A DNA stretch of 64,000 nt, from contig NZ_CP084742.1 in NCBI RefSeq assembly GCF_020520285.1, forward strand, positions 5,877,501-5,941,500. Direction: 5' to 3'. The position numbers and the translations under genes are program-made. This stretch comes from Pseudomonas sp. L5B5. Lineage in GTDB: Bacteria; Pseudomonadota; Gammaproteobacteria; Pseudomonadales; Pseudomonadaceae. Below, piece by piece: positions 25,107 to 33,514 of the stretch (its first letter is position 1; the number at the start of each line of letters is the position of its first letter). Under the pieces are notes generated by a model that saw only the letters and a list, made by a program, of their open reading frames with translations, did no database searches and was not told where the DNA came from.

Positions 25107-26798
25107 TCAGCGCTGGCGCCACTGGACCAGGGCCAGGTCGGCTGCCTGGTTCAGCTCTTCGCGGTCGCCGTAGCGGTAGCTGTCGAGGAAGTCGAATTTC
25201 ACCGGGGTCATGCCGCGATCGAACAGCGGCTTGATACCGCCGGGTGGATTGTGGGCCCACAACAGCAGTGAGTCGGCGAAGGGCTGGCTGGCTCGGGACA
25301 GGAAGCGGTTGGAGAAGTCAGCGAAATCGATCGGCAGATGCTCGCGGTTTTCCTCGAACAGGCGCTGCAGTACTTCGATGGTCTGCGCTTCGCTCTGGCT
25401 ACCCGCTGCGTAGCTCTCCATCGCCGTGCAGGCGTGTTCGAACAGCGCCTCGAAGGCAGGGCTTTCGATGGACAGGTGGCCGGCGTAGCTTGCGTTTTCA
25501 AAGGCCTGGCGCAGCTTTGCGTCATCGCCGTCGGCCAGGTAGTCCGCGTAGATCTTGCGCAGGCGCAACACGCCGATATAGCTGCCGCTGATCCACACCC
25601 GGAACCAGGCATTCCACAGCGTGAAGCTGTCGAAGGCGGTAAAGGAATTGGCCACCAGGCGGTCGTTGATCCTGACCACCTCCAGGCTGTAGTCCTGGTA
25701 GGCGAGGAAGTCGGTCTTGTCCCAGGTGTTGGTCCTGACCGCGTCGATGAGCGCGGGCGCCACGCGAGCGATCGACTCGAAGGTGTTGACCAGGCCGCGG
25801 GAAAACAGCGGATCGACAAACCCCACCGCGTGTCCCAGCAGGCAGTAGCGATCGCCCACGCTTTCGCGGCTGGTGTAGTTCAGCCGTGGGGCCACGGTCC
25901 ATTCGCGCACGCGGGCGGCGCCTTCGAAGTGACGGGCCACCGTGGGGTGTTCATCGAGAAAGCGCTGGAACTCTTGTTCTGGATCGACCGCAGGCCCGTG
26001 TTTGTCGATGTCCACTTGCAGGCCGATGCTGCACAGGGTGTTGGTCGAATGCGGGTGGTTGTCGAACGGAATGATCCACAGCCAACCGCCTTCGAACATG
26101 TGGTGCAGAGTGCTTTGTGCCAAGGCTGTCGGCGAGCCCGTGACGTCGGTGCCGGCCACTGCCTCTTCGTACAACTTCACTCCGGTCATGTGGGTGAAGA
26201 GCGAGCGCGTGCGTGCCTGCATCTCGCGTGCGCCTTTGCGCAGCTCGAACTTGTCGGCGATCGGCGAGCGATAACCGGCGGCGTCGACCACGTAGCTGGC
26301 CTTGATCTGTTCATTGCCCAGGTTCAGCAGCATGCCGTCTGGCGTCTCTTCGATGTCCTGAATGCGCACTTGCTGGCGGACCGTGGCGCCCAGGCGGGCT
26401 GCCAGTGCCAGGTAGTAGGCATCGACGTCCTGGCGAAACAGGTGGGCTTCTGGCGCGATGACCGGGGTGGACACGACATCCAGCGGGTTGTGCTCGCAGT
26501 TCTTGCCGTTCCAGGCAAAGCTGAAGGCCAGCTTGATGCCGGCGCTGGAGGAGCCGACATGCTTGATCAGCGAGTTGAGTTCGCCGGGGTACGCCAGTTC
26601 CGCAATGCCGTAGCGCTTGGCAAGGATTTTCAGCAGCACGGCGCTTTCCGGCACCATCGATTCGCCAACGGCAAAGCGTGGATGGCTGCCTGCATCGATG
26701 ATGACGGTCTTGACGCCTTGGCTGGCCAGAATCGCTCCCAGCATGGTGCCTGCGATACCGCTACCGATGATTGCTACATCAAAAGTCTGGTTGTGCAT
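25107..26798 (-). CDS. Flavin-dependent halogenase-type oxidoreductase
   Basis: 563 aa. FAD-binding GSGIAG (12-17); FAVGESMVP (42-50) with the conserved GES; Lys79 in LIKHVG at the position of the catalytic Lys of flavin halogenases; and GWLWIIP (238-244), matching the GWxWxIP fingerprint that separates halogenases from simple monooxygenases. A helical C-terminal domain of about 180 residues follows, as in halogenases acting on carrier-bound or phenolic substrates. The flavin reductase downstream would provide FADH2. I infer chlorination or bromination of the pathway intermediate, but some family members only hydroxylate or are inactive. ATG at 26798 preferred over TTG at 26813. Confidence 0.78.
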   Translation of the reverse strand: MHNQTFDVAIIGSGIAGTMLGAILASQGVKTVIIDAGSHPRFAVGESMVPESAVLLKILAKRYGIAELAYPGELNSLIKHVGSSSAGIKLAFSFAWNGKNCEHNPLDVVSTPVIAPEAHLFRQDVDAYYLALAARLGATVRQQVRIQDIEETPDGMLLNLGNEQIKASYVVDAAGYRSPIADKFELRKGAREMQARTRSLFTHMTGVKLYEEAVAGTDVTGSPTALAQSTLHHMFEGGWLWIIPFDNHPHSTNTLCSIGLQVDIDKHGPAVDPEQEFQRFLDEHPTVARHFEGAARVREWTVAPRLNYTSRESVGDRYCLLGHAVGFVDPLFSRGLVNTFESIARVAPALIDAVRTNTWDKTDFLAYQDYSLEVVRINDRLVANSFTAFDSFTLWNAWFRVWISGSYIGVLRLRKIYADYLADGDDAKLRQAFENASYAGHLSIESPAFEALFEHACTAMESYAAGSQSEAQTIEVLQRLFEENREHLPIDFADFSNRFLSRASQPFADSLLLWAHNPPGGIKPLFDRGMTPVKFDFLDSYRYGDREELNQAADLALVQWRQR

Positions 26799-26834
26799 TT
26801 TTCGATTTCTCAATGTGGAGGGCGAAGGGGGCAG

Positions 26835-27326
26835 TCACAAGCAAACGAGCCGCGTCTGGACCTCGATCCCACGATCGGGCTCGAAGTCGGCGCGGCACAG
26901 GAACAGGTATTCGGCCTGGCCGCTTTGCAGCCAGTGTTGCGCCAGGCTGTCGGCGATGGGCCGGGACGTGGCCTCGGGCATCGTCAACACCAGGGTCGGC
27001 CCCTGGAAGCCATAACGGGTGCAGCAGATGGAGAGCGGAGCGCCGGCATTGGCGTTGATGAAGTCGACCGGCGACACGCGGCCGCGCGCCTGGAGGTCGC
27101 TCACGATCTTGCCGGTCAGCTGGCTGGGGAACGCACTTCCGTACTGGATCATGCCGACATTGGCACGGTGCTCCTCCAGCGCTCCGACATGCTGTTGATG
27201 CAAGGCACTGACGCTTTCCAGCACGCTGAAGACCAGCGGGTCCGAACTCTTGAGGCCCCGACGCAGGTTTTCGTCGAGATCCGAATAGGTCAGCGAATGG
27301 GCGTTGCTGATATCGAGTGTTTTCAT
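26835..27326 (-). CDS. Half-length ketosynthase-like protein lacking the active Cys
   Basis: 163 aa. It resembles only an N-terminal half of a beta-ketoacyl synthase (the ketoacyl-synt_2 type): PVDFINANAGAPLSICCTRYGFQGPTLVLTM. Where a ketosynthase has TACSS, this protein has LTMPEATSR, with no cysteine, and the histidine half is missing. Such stand-alone fragments sit beside full ketosynthases in aryl polyene-like clusters and may act as chain-length-factor analogues. The reading frame is closed with no sign of frameshift, so it appears to be a real short protein. It lies 19 bases after the complete ketosynthase gene. Confidence 0.65.
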   Translation of the reverse strand: MKTLDISNAHSLTYSDLDENLRRGLKSSDPLVFSVLESVSALHQQHVGALEEHRANVGMIQYGSAFPSQLTGKIVSDLQARGRVSPVDFINANAGAPLSICCTRYGFQGPTLVLTMPEATSRPIADSLAQHWLQSGQAEYLFLCRADFEPDRGIEVQTRLVCL

Positions 27327-27345
27327 CTCAGATCCTCGGGCGGCC

Positions 27346-28470
27346 TTATTGGTCGAAGCGCTGGAACACCAGGGCCGTGTTGAAACCGCCGAAACCTATG
27401 GTCAGGCTCAGGCCTACCTTGCTGCGGGTGCTGGCCGGCTGCCCGACCGGCAGGTCGAACTCCAGGTTCGGCAGCGGTTGCTGCAGGCCGAACACCGCTG
27501 GCACGACCTGGGTCTGCAGGGCCTTGATCAGCGCAATGGCCTCGATGGCGCCGGTGGCCCCAAGGGTGTGTCCGAAGGCACCCTTGGTGGCGAAGACCAG
27601 AGGGTGGTAGTCGCCGAAGTACTCGTTGTAGGCAGTGCTCTCGACCCGGTCGTTGGTGTAGGTGCCCGAGCCGTGGGCATTGATCAGGCCGACCTGGTTG
27701 CGGCTCAGGTCGGCCTGCGCCAGTGCGCGATCCAGCGCCAGGCGGATGCCTGCTCCGGTTTCATCCGGCGCGGTCAAGCCGGCGGCATCGTTGGCGGCGC
27801 CACAACCCAGCAGATAGGCATAGGGCTTGTGTTTCTCCAGCCCTTCGCGTTGCAGCACGACAAACCCCGCACCCTCGCCCAGCAGGGTGCCGTCGTGGCC
27901 CTGGTCGAAGGATTTCAAGGTGGTCGCCGAGAGCGTGCCCAGCGCTGTGTGGGCCAGCCGCTTGGCGTCCCCCAGCACGTCGGCTCCGCCGCAAACGCAC
28001 AGGTCGGCCTGTCCCGAGCGAATCAGGTGGGCGCCCAGCAGGATGGCGTCGGAACCCGACGAACAGGCGGTCGACAGGGCCAGCGCGGACAACCCGACCC
28101 TGGCGCCCACTTCATCCGTCCAGTGGTGCAGCGGATCTTGGTGAAACGGCTCGCTGTCGAGCCGGTAACCCAGGCTCGTGCCGATGATCAGCAGCGCGTG
28201 GGGGTTGGGCGCCTGTCCATCGACCCTGGCATCGCGCAACGCCGACTCGACGGCCTTCGCGGTGAGCTCGATCAGCCGCGCCTTGTGGTCGGGGTTGTCG
28301 ATGTCCTCGAGGTACGCGGCACGGTCATTCTTGAGCCGCAATTCACTGGGCAGGGGCCGCACGCCTGACTGGCCGTCGAGCAGGCGCGCCGTGACGGCAT
28401 TCACGTCGTCGCCCAGTGCGGTGTTCCATCCCAGACCTGTAACAACGACGACATTTGATCTGACGTCCAT
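27346..28470 (-). CDS. Beta-ketoacyl-ACP synthase (FabF-like)
   Basis: 374 aa, decarboxylative Claisen condensing enzyme. All catalytic residues are present: Cys136 in STACSSGS, His266 in NAHGSGT, Lys296 and His301 in TKGAFGHTLGATG. The C-terminal IGFGGFNTALVF closes the thiolase fold. It is about 35 residues shorter than FabF. GAGGTGA precedes the ATG at 28470. With the ACP, ligase and the truncated partner, it probably extends or condenses a carrier-bound acyl chain. A second FabF in a gene cluster is not the housekeeping copy. Confidence 0.88.
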   Translation of the reverse strand: MDVRSNVVVVTGLGWNTALGDDVNAVTARLLDGQSGVRPLPSELRLKNDRAAYLEDIDNPDHKARLIELTAKAVESALRDARVDGQAPNPHALLIIGTSLGYRLDSEPFHQDPLHHWTDEVGARVGLSALALSTACSSGSDAILLGAHLIRSGQADLCVCGGADVLGDAKRLAHTALGTLSATTLKSFDQGHDGTLLGEGAGFVVLQREGLEKHKPYAYLLGCGAANDAAGLTAPDETGAGIRLALDRALAQADLSRNQVGLINAHGSGTYTNDRVESTAYNEYFGDYHPLVFATKGAFGHTLGATGAIEAIALIKALQTQVVPAVFGLQQPLPNLEFDLPVGQPASTRSKVGLSLTIGFGGFNTALVFQRFDQ

Positions 28471-28536
28471 GATCGTCACCTCATACATAGTGCACAGGAG
28501 TGAAGGGTTGCCGGCCCGGTGGCCGGGCAACCGCTA

Positions 28537-29220
28537 TCAATTGAAGGTTCGTTGAAATTCGTCGAGCGGCTTGCCGCTCACGGGCGATGGATAGAAGTTG
28601 TCTTCGATGTGATTGCCCTTGAGCTGGATCTGGCGAATGAACGGATCTTTCTGCAGCCAGCGCTCGCTATGGATGAAGTGCGGGTGGATGTCGGCAGCGT
28701 TGAATCCGTCCAGCTCGTCCGGGTGGACCAGCTTGCGCTTGGGTTTGTCCAGGACCTGGGCGTAGGCCGAAACATCGAAGTAGCGGATGCGCTTGTCCTG
28801 GATCACGGCATTGATGCAGTGCCAGCGCTGGGGCAGGTACAGGTAGTTGACGAAGATGTTGCGCACGGCATAGACGCGCTCGCCGGTCATGACATGCAGC
28901 AGGGTCCCGGCGACATCCGCCATCTGCGAGCAGAAGCAGGGCAGGCGAGTGTCGGGCTCGAGCATGGCGTGCAGATAATCGTCGACGCCCAGCGCGGCGA
29001 TCACCGTGTCCCGGTAATGTTGGTAGCGCTGGATGTGCTGTGCCCACTGCTCCTGCGGGTACTTGAGGCGCACGATTTCCGGCGCGTAGGTCTGGAACAC
29101 GTCCGACTCTTGCAGGACATGGCACAGGGTCAGGGGCACCTTGGCCATGATGTCTTCGATCGAGCGCAAGCCGTGCAGCGCAATGACCTGCCGGGCCAGT
29201 GATTGGGTATGGCTGTTCAT
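28537..29220 (-). CDS. Transglutaminase-fold protein with Cys-His-Asp triad (novel type)
   Basis: 227 aa, not recognised at family level. The order and spacing of CFCSQMADVAGTLLHVMTGERVYAVR (Cys97, possibly Cys95), RWHCINAVI (His134) and IRYFDVSAY (Asp149) reproduce the Cys-His-Asp triad of transglutaminase-like enzymes, including the long helix after Cys and the strand-turn-strand between His and Asp. Transglutaminase-like enzymes form amide bonds in some pathways (andrimid AdmF). It lies between the ligase (9-base gap, strong AGGAG) and ketosynthase genes. I infer an acyl-transfer or amide-forming step; no homologue was searched. Confidence 0.6.
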   Translation of the reverse strand: MNSHTQSLARQVIALHGLRSIEDIMAKVPLTLCHVLQESDVFQTYAPEIVRLKYPQEQWAQHIQRYQHYRDTVIAALGVDDYLHAMLEPDTRLPCFCSQMADVAGTLLHVMTGERVYAVRNIFVNYLYLPQRWHCINAVIQDKRIRYFDVSAYAQVLDKPKRKLVHPDELDGFNAADIHPHFIHSERWLQKDPFIRQIQLKGNHIEDNFYPSPVSGKPLDEFQRTFN

Positions 29221-29229
29221 GGGGGCTCC

Positions 29230-30669
29230 TTACTTGTGGTTCGTCATGCTCTGGGCATCGCGGTGCAGCAGCGCTATCGCCAGGGGCCGCTCGTAATGCT
29301 TGAGCTGCTTGAGCAGGCGGGTCTTGAAATGGTCGCCCTGGTGTTCGCGCACCACATCCCGGTCGACGGTCAGTTCCAGTTGGAAACCCGCCAGCGTCGA
29401 GGCCTCCCTGACCACCTCGGTCCGGCACGCCAGGACGCCGGGCACGCGCTTGCACAGCTGCTTGATCGCACCCAGGTTGACCTTTTCATCGCGGATGACG
29501 ATGAAGTCCGAGTTGCGACCCTTGAAGTACAGGTAGCCTTCGTGGTCCTGGCTGAAGATGTCGCCGGTCTTGAGCCAGCGCTTGCCCTGCAGTTCGATGA
29601 TCGGGGTGTGGCTGTCCTGGCCGATTTTCCGGGTCAGCAAGGTGTCCGAACTCACCAGCAACTCCCCTTCGAGGCTGTCTTCGCCGGGCCGCAGGAGCAT
29701 CACCTGGGTGCCGTCCAGGGGCAGCCCTACCGAGCCCAGGCGCTGGGGGGACACTCGGTGCGCCGCGCAGGTCGAGACCCGCGGCCCGGCTTCGCTGATG
29801 CCATAGGTCAGGTACAGCTCCAGGCCGGGATGGCTTGCCAGGCACTGGCTTACCTCCGCTGGCGCTGCCTGGTCGCCACCGACGGTGAGCAGGCGCAGGC
29901 AGGGCGCGAAGGGTTGCGGGTGGGCATTGAGCTGGCGCAACAGCACCGGTGTCACCGAGCTGGCGGTGATGTGGTGCTCGCGCAGGTCTTCCAGGTAGGT
30001 CGGTACCAGGAACGGCGGGCCGCTGATGACCAGGTGTGCGCCCAGTTCCAGGGCCGCGATGGTCTGGGCGACCAGCGCCGTGGAGTAGTACATCGGCAGG
30101 TTGACCAGGATGCGGTCGGCGCGCGTCAGGCCGATGCTGCGGGCATGGCGCAACGCATTGGTCTGCAGGGAGCTGAACCAGTGGACGCAACCGCTGCTGA
30201 AGGCTCGCGAAGTGCCTGAGGTGGCGATCACGACCTGGCCCGCCTGGGTGAGCGGCAGCGGTGCATTCGCCACGTGGCCGACCTGCCAGCGGCCGAGTTC
30301 CGCGGCCTGGGATACCCCGTAGCCTGTCCAGGTGGTGTGCTGGGCAGCGGAACGGATCAGTGCGCCAGCGGCAAAATCCACGATCATCTGCGCGACCCGT
30401 TCCCCGGGGGTGGTGGGGGCGATCAGTGCCGGGACGTAACCGCTGTTCAGCACGGCGGCAAACATGGCCAGCAGGTCGGGGCTATTGGGGAGCGCGATCA
30501 GTACCACCTGTCCGGCCGGCAATGGCTGGTCTTGCCAGTAGGCCAGGTAATCCTCGTAGAGACTGGATACATCGGCACGCTCGCCCACGCTGGCGGTGGT
30601 GGAGATGTTCTGCAGTTGGCCGGGGAAAATGTAGTGTTCCCTTTGCCCGAATTTGGCGAGGCTGTTCAT
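29230..30669 (-). CDS. AMP-dependent acyl ligase (ANL superfamily)
   Basis: 479 aa. Activates a carboxylic acid as acyl-adenylate for the neighbouring carrier protein. Motifs: ATSGTSRAFSSG (A3, P-loop-like, Thr/Ser rich but with few Gly/Lys), YLTYGISEAGPR (A5), LKTGDIFSQDHEGYLYFKGRNSDFIVIRDEKVNLG (A7-A8 region with the Asp of TGD and Arg of GR). The C-terminal subdomain is present; the usual A10 lysine is not obvious. It overlaps the ACP gene by four bases (ATGA), a strong sign that ACP is its partner. The acid cannot be identified. Confidence 0.85.
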   Translation of the reverse strand: MNSLAKFGQREHYIFPGQLQNISTTASVGERADVSSLYEDYLAYWQDQPLPAGQVVLIALPNSPDLLAMFAAVLNSGYVPALIAPTTPGERVAQMIVDFAAGALIRSAAQHTTWTGYGVSQAAELGRWQVGHVANAPLPLTQAGQVVIATSGTSRAFSSGCVHWFSSLQTNALRHARSIGLTRADRILVNLPMYYSTALVAQTIAALELGAHLVISGPPFLVPTYLEDLREHHITASSVTPVLLRQLNAHPQPFAPCLRLLTVGGDQAAPAEVSQCLASHPGLELYLTYGISEAGPRVSTCAAHRVSPQRLGSVGLPLDGTQVMLLRPGEDSLEGELLVSSDTLLTRKIGQDSHTPIIELQGKRWLKTGDIFSQDHEGYLYFKGRNSDFIVIRDEKVNLGAIKQLCKRVPGVLACRTEVVREASTLAGFQLELTVDRDVVREHQGDHFKTRLLKQLKHYERPLAIALLHRDAQSMTNHK

Positions 30670-30941
30670 TGTTGCAATGCCCCGGACTTTTCGATGACCA
30701 GGCTGGACAGCGTGTGCACGCTGAAGAAGTGCTCAGGCACGAACTCTTCTTCGGCGATCTGGATCTTGAACTCCTCTTCGCACTGGAACTTGAGCTCGAT
30801 GAAGCCGATGGAATCGACCCCCACTTCCGAGGCCAGGCCCGCGGTCTCGTTGATTCCGGACATCGGGATATCCAGGTCCAGGCGCTCGGAAATGATTTCC
30901 TTGATCTTATTGGCTACAAGAGTGGCATTAAGCTGAGTCAT
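30666..30941 (-). CDS. Acyl carrier protein
   Basis: 91 aa. Phosphopantetheine attachment Ser44 in GVDSIGFIELKFQCEEEF (DSxxxxEL) and acidic helix II. It is separate from the fatty-acid AcpP. ATG at 30941 is preceded by GGAG; the in-frame ATG at 30962 lacks one and would overlap the antiporter gene's spacer. The ligase gene starts inside the stop codon. A stand-alone ACP with a ligase and ketosynthase defines a carrier-tethered pathway. Confidence 0.9.
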   Translation of the reverse strand: MTQLNATLVANKIKEIISERLDLDIPMSGINETAGLASEVGVDSIGFIELKFQCEEEFKIQIAEEEFVPEHFFSVHTLSSLVIEKSGALQQ

Positions 30942-30966
30942 GTTTAGCTCCACAAGGGTCATTGCA

Positions 30967-32223
30967 TCAGTTGAAGTTTTTTTCCGCGATGGCGGGTCGG
31001 GCGAATGCTCGAGTGCCGCGTTGCGTCACTCGACGAACCAGGGGCGTAGTGGTGGCGGTGACAATCAGTGCCACGGTCACCAGCAGGCTGTAGACGGTGG
31101 GGGATATCAGCTGCAGTTCCAGTCCGATGGACAGCACGACCAGTTCCATCAGGCCGCGGGTATTCATCAGTGCGCCCGTCAGGGTCGAGTCCTGGTAGGA
31201 GAAACCGCTGCGGCGGGCGCCGAGGTAGGCACCGAGGAACTTGCTGACAAAAGCCGCGACCAGGAAGATCAGCAGCCATTTGAGCTCCATGGCATTGCCG
31301 GCCGTGGTCAGCGAGGTCTTGAGCCCGGCGCTGGCGAAGAACACCGGCAACAGGAAAACTCTCAGGAAGCCGCCGATCTGCTGGTTCCAGTAACGGGCGA
31401 ACCCCGGGGCGCGGCTGATCATGGCGCCGGCCAGCAGGGCGCCGATTCCGGCATGCAGTTGCAAGTGCATGGTGACCCAGGCACTGCCCAGCAGGTAGCA
31501 CAGCACCCAGGGCAGGTGGCGCGGGTACTCGGTGGCATCGGCCCTGGCCAGGACCCGTTCGATCCACTGCAGTGACAGGGCCACGTAGCTGGCGCCCCCC
31601 AGCAGCAGGCAGAAGCCGAACAGGGCTACCAGCTTCAGGTCGTGGTGAAAGGCAGAGAACACGATCACCGCGCCCAGGGCCAGCCAGCCTGCAATGTCGG
31701 TCAGCACCGCGGCCCGCAGTGTCACGGCGACTGCCGGCAGGTCGCCGATGCCCAGGTCCTCGACGATGCGGATCATCACCGGCAGCGCGGACACCGCCAG
31801 GGCAATGCCGCAGAACACGATGAAGGACAGCGGGTCGAAACCGGGGGCCAGTACGGGATGCGCATACCAGGCGACGACGATCCCCGTGATGAACGGCAGC
31901 ACGAGGCCGGCGATGGCGATTCTGAGTGCCGACTTGTTTTCCTGGGGCTTGTGCTGGCCATTGCCCGGGGCGAGGTGCATGCCCACTTCGAACATCAACA
32001 GGACCAGGGCCAGTTCGGCCAGGGTACTGATCCAGCCGATGTGCTCGGGGGCAAACAGCGAGGACTCCAGGCCCAGGGACCGTTGCAACGGTTGCAGCAG
32101 CGTGGGGCCAAGCAAGATGCCCGCGGTGATTTCCCCGACCACTCGGCATTGGCCTATGCGTTGCGCCAGGCTGCCTAGCAACTGGCTGAGGAGAAGAATC
32201 GCCAATAGTTGAATGGTGAACAT
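30967..32223 (-). CDS. CPA2-family Na+(K+)/H+ antiporter
   Basis: 418 aa, about 12 hydrophobic helices. GEITAGILLGPTLLQPL near residues 30-46 and the following FAPEHIGWISTLAELALVLLMFEVGMHL are the KefB/NapA-type signatures. There is no C-terminal TrkA domain. ATG at 32223 is preceded by GGAG; ATGs at 32238 and 32232 are alternatives. Antiporters recur in polyketide and antibiotic clusters as a possible self-protection or ion-balance function, but this is inference. It starts the second half of the run after a 112-base gap. Confidence 0.85.
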   Translation of the reverse strand: MFTIQLLAILLLSQLLGSLAQRIGQCRVVGEITAGILLGPTLLQPLQRSLGLESSLFAPEHIGWISTLAELALVLLMFEVGMHLAPGNGQHKPQENKSALRIAIAGLVLPFITGIVVAWYAHPVLAPGFDPLSFIVFCGIALAVSALPVMIRIVEDLGIGDLPAVAVTLRAAVLTDIAGWLALGAVIVFSAFHHDLKLVALFGFCLLLGGASYVALSLQWIERVLARADATEYPRHLPWVLCYLLGSAWVTMHLQLHAGIGALLAGAMISRAPGFARYWNQQIGGFLRVFLLPVFFASAGLKTSLTTAGNAMELKWLLIFLVAAFVSKFLGAYLGARRSGFSYQDSTLTGALMNTRGLMELVVLSIGLELQLISPTVYSLLVTVALIVTATTTPLVRRVTQRGTRAFARPAIAEKNFN

Positions 32224-32335
32224 AACCGTCATCTCCATTAGTGCAAATACGCGGGCACGACCAGACGCCTAACTTCCCGTCGGGTAAGCCAAGTTGTTCT
32301 AAATAAGAGAAAGTTGTTGCGTTGTTACACCGGCT

Positions 32336-33514
32336 CTATTTGGCGGCTTGTATATCGAGGGTGGTGTTCTTGTTGTTGATCCAGGTTATTGCAAGTCCAA
32401 TGGCGGTCACGATGAATGCACTTATACATATGCCGCGCCAACCTGATTGTTGGTAGATATAGCCGGCGGACAGGGAGCCCAGGGCGCCCGCGCCGTAGTA
32501 ACAGAACATGTAGACGGCGAACAGGCTGCTGCGCAAAGTGGGTTCAAGGCGAAGCGCGCGAGTCTGGTTGGCGACCTGTGCGGAAAAGCAGCCCAGGTCG
32601 AACAGTACGACGCCAATCACCAGCCCGGTGATCGAGTGGGGGAACAGGTACAGGACCGCGACGCCACCCAGTACCAATGACAGGCCCAGGGCAATGACGG
32701 TGCGACTGCCGATCTGGTCCGCGAGGGCGCCGGCATAGCGGGCCATCAGCAACCCGGCCAGTCCGGCCAGCCCGAACAGGCCAGTGGCGGTGGGGTCAAG
32801 GTTGAGCGGTGCAGCCTGCAGATGGAGCATCAGCGCGACCCATAACATGCTGAAGACAAAAAACCATGCCCCGCCCACCATGACCGACTCTCTCAAGAGC
32901 GGGTAGCGCCCCAGCAGACCGGGCAAGCGGCCGAGCACCTGTCGGTAGGAGGCACGGTTCGAAGGCGCGCAGGCGGGTATCACTCGACGTCCCGCCAGGG
33001 CCAGCACGAGCATCAGGGCGGCGATGCTCATCAGCATCTGTTGCCAGCCCCAGGCCTGGGCAATCGCTCCTCCGACGAACCTCGCCAGCAGGATGCCTGC
33101 ACTGATTCCCATCGTTATGGTGCCTACCGTGCTGCCTTTTTCGCTCAGTTGGAAACCCAGTGCATTGAGCTGGATGGCATTGGTGGCCATGCTGCCGACC
33201 ACGATGCAGGCCAGGAAAAACGGTATGGGAGAGGTAGAGAGCGCGCAGAACCAGATCGCTGCAGCCAGTATCAGGAACTGCCAGGTGATCTGCGTGCGTT
33301 TATCGAGCACGTCCCCCAGGGGCACGATCAGCAATATGCCGAGCATGTAGCCGATCTGGGTGCTGGCGGCGATCAGGCCCGCGCTGGCGAGGTCGATCCC
33401 CAGGGTCGTGGCCACGGCCGGCAGCACCGGTTGCAACAGATAGTTGCTGGCCATGGCCGTTCCCGCAGCAACGGTGGCAAAGACCGTGAAGAAGGGTGAA
33501 AGACGGGCGTTCAT
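32336..33514 (-). CDS. MFS exporter
   Basis: 392 aa with 12 hydrophobic helices and the loop 2-3 motif (GDVLDKRTQIT) of drug/metabolite exporters. N-terminus SPFFTVFATVAAGTAMASNYLLQPVLPAVATTLGID. GC-rich SD GGAG precedes the ATG, and the start overlaps the RidA stop by four bases. Likely exports the cluster's product or gives self-resistance. Confidence 0.85.
   Translation of the reverse strand: MNARLSPFFTVFATVAAGTAMASNYLLQPVLPAVATTLGIDLASAGLIAASTQIGYMLGILLIVPLGDVLDKRTQITWQFLILAAAIWFCALSTSPIPFFLACIVVGSMATNAIQLNALGFQLSEKGSTVGTITMGISAGILLARFVGGAIAQAWGWQQMLMSIAALMLVLALAGRRVIPACAPSNRASYRQVLGRLPGLLGRYPLLRESVMVGGAWFFVFSMLWVALMLHLQAAPLNLDPTATGLFGLAGLAGLLMARYAGALADQIGSRTVIALGLSLVLGGVAVLYLFPHSITGLVIGVVLFDLGCFSAQVANQTRALRLEPTLRSSLFAVYMFCYYGAGALGSLSAGYIYQQSGWRGICISAFIVTAIGLAITWINNKNTTLDIQAAK

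Noticed and set aside
25338..27383. 681-codon plus-strand open frame opposite the halogenase-type gene
   Set aside because: Shadow frame; the minus-strand gene has clear FAD and halogenase motifs and the plus-strand translation has none.
26835..28470. KS-like half gene and KS as two fragments of one frameshifted gene
   Set aside because: The complete ketosynthase already has all its motifs, and the half gene repeats the N-terminal type of sequence rather than completing it; they are two separate genes.
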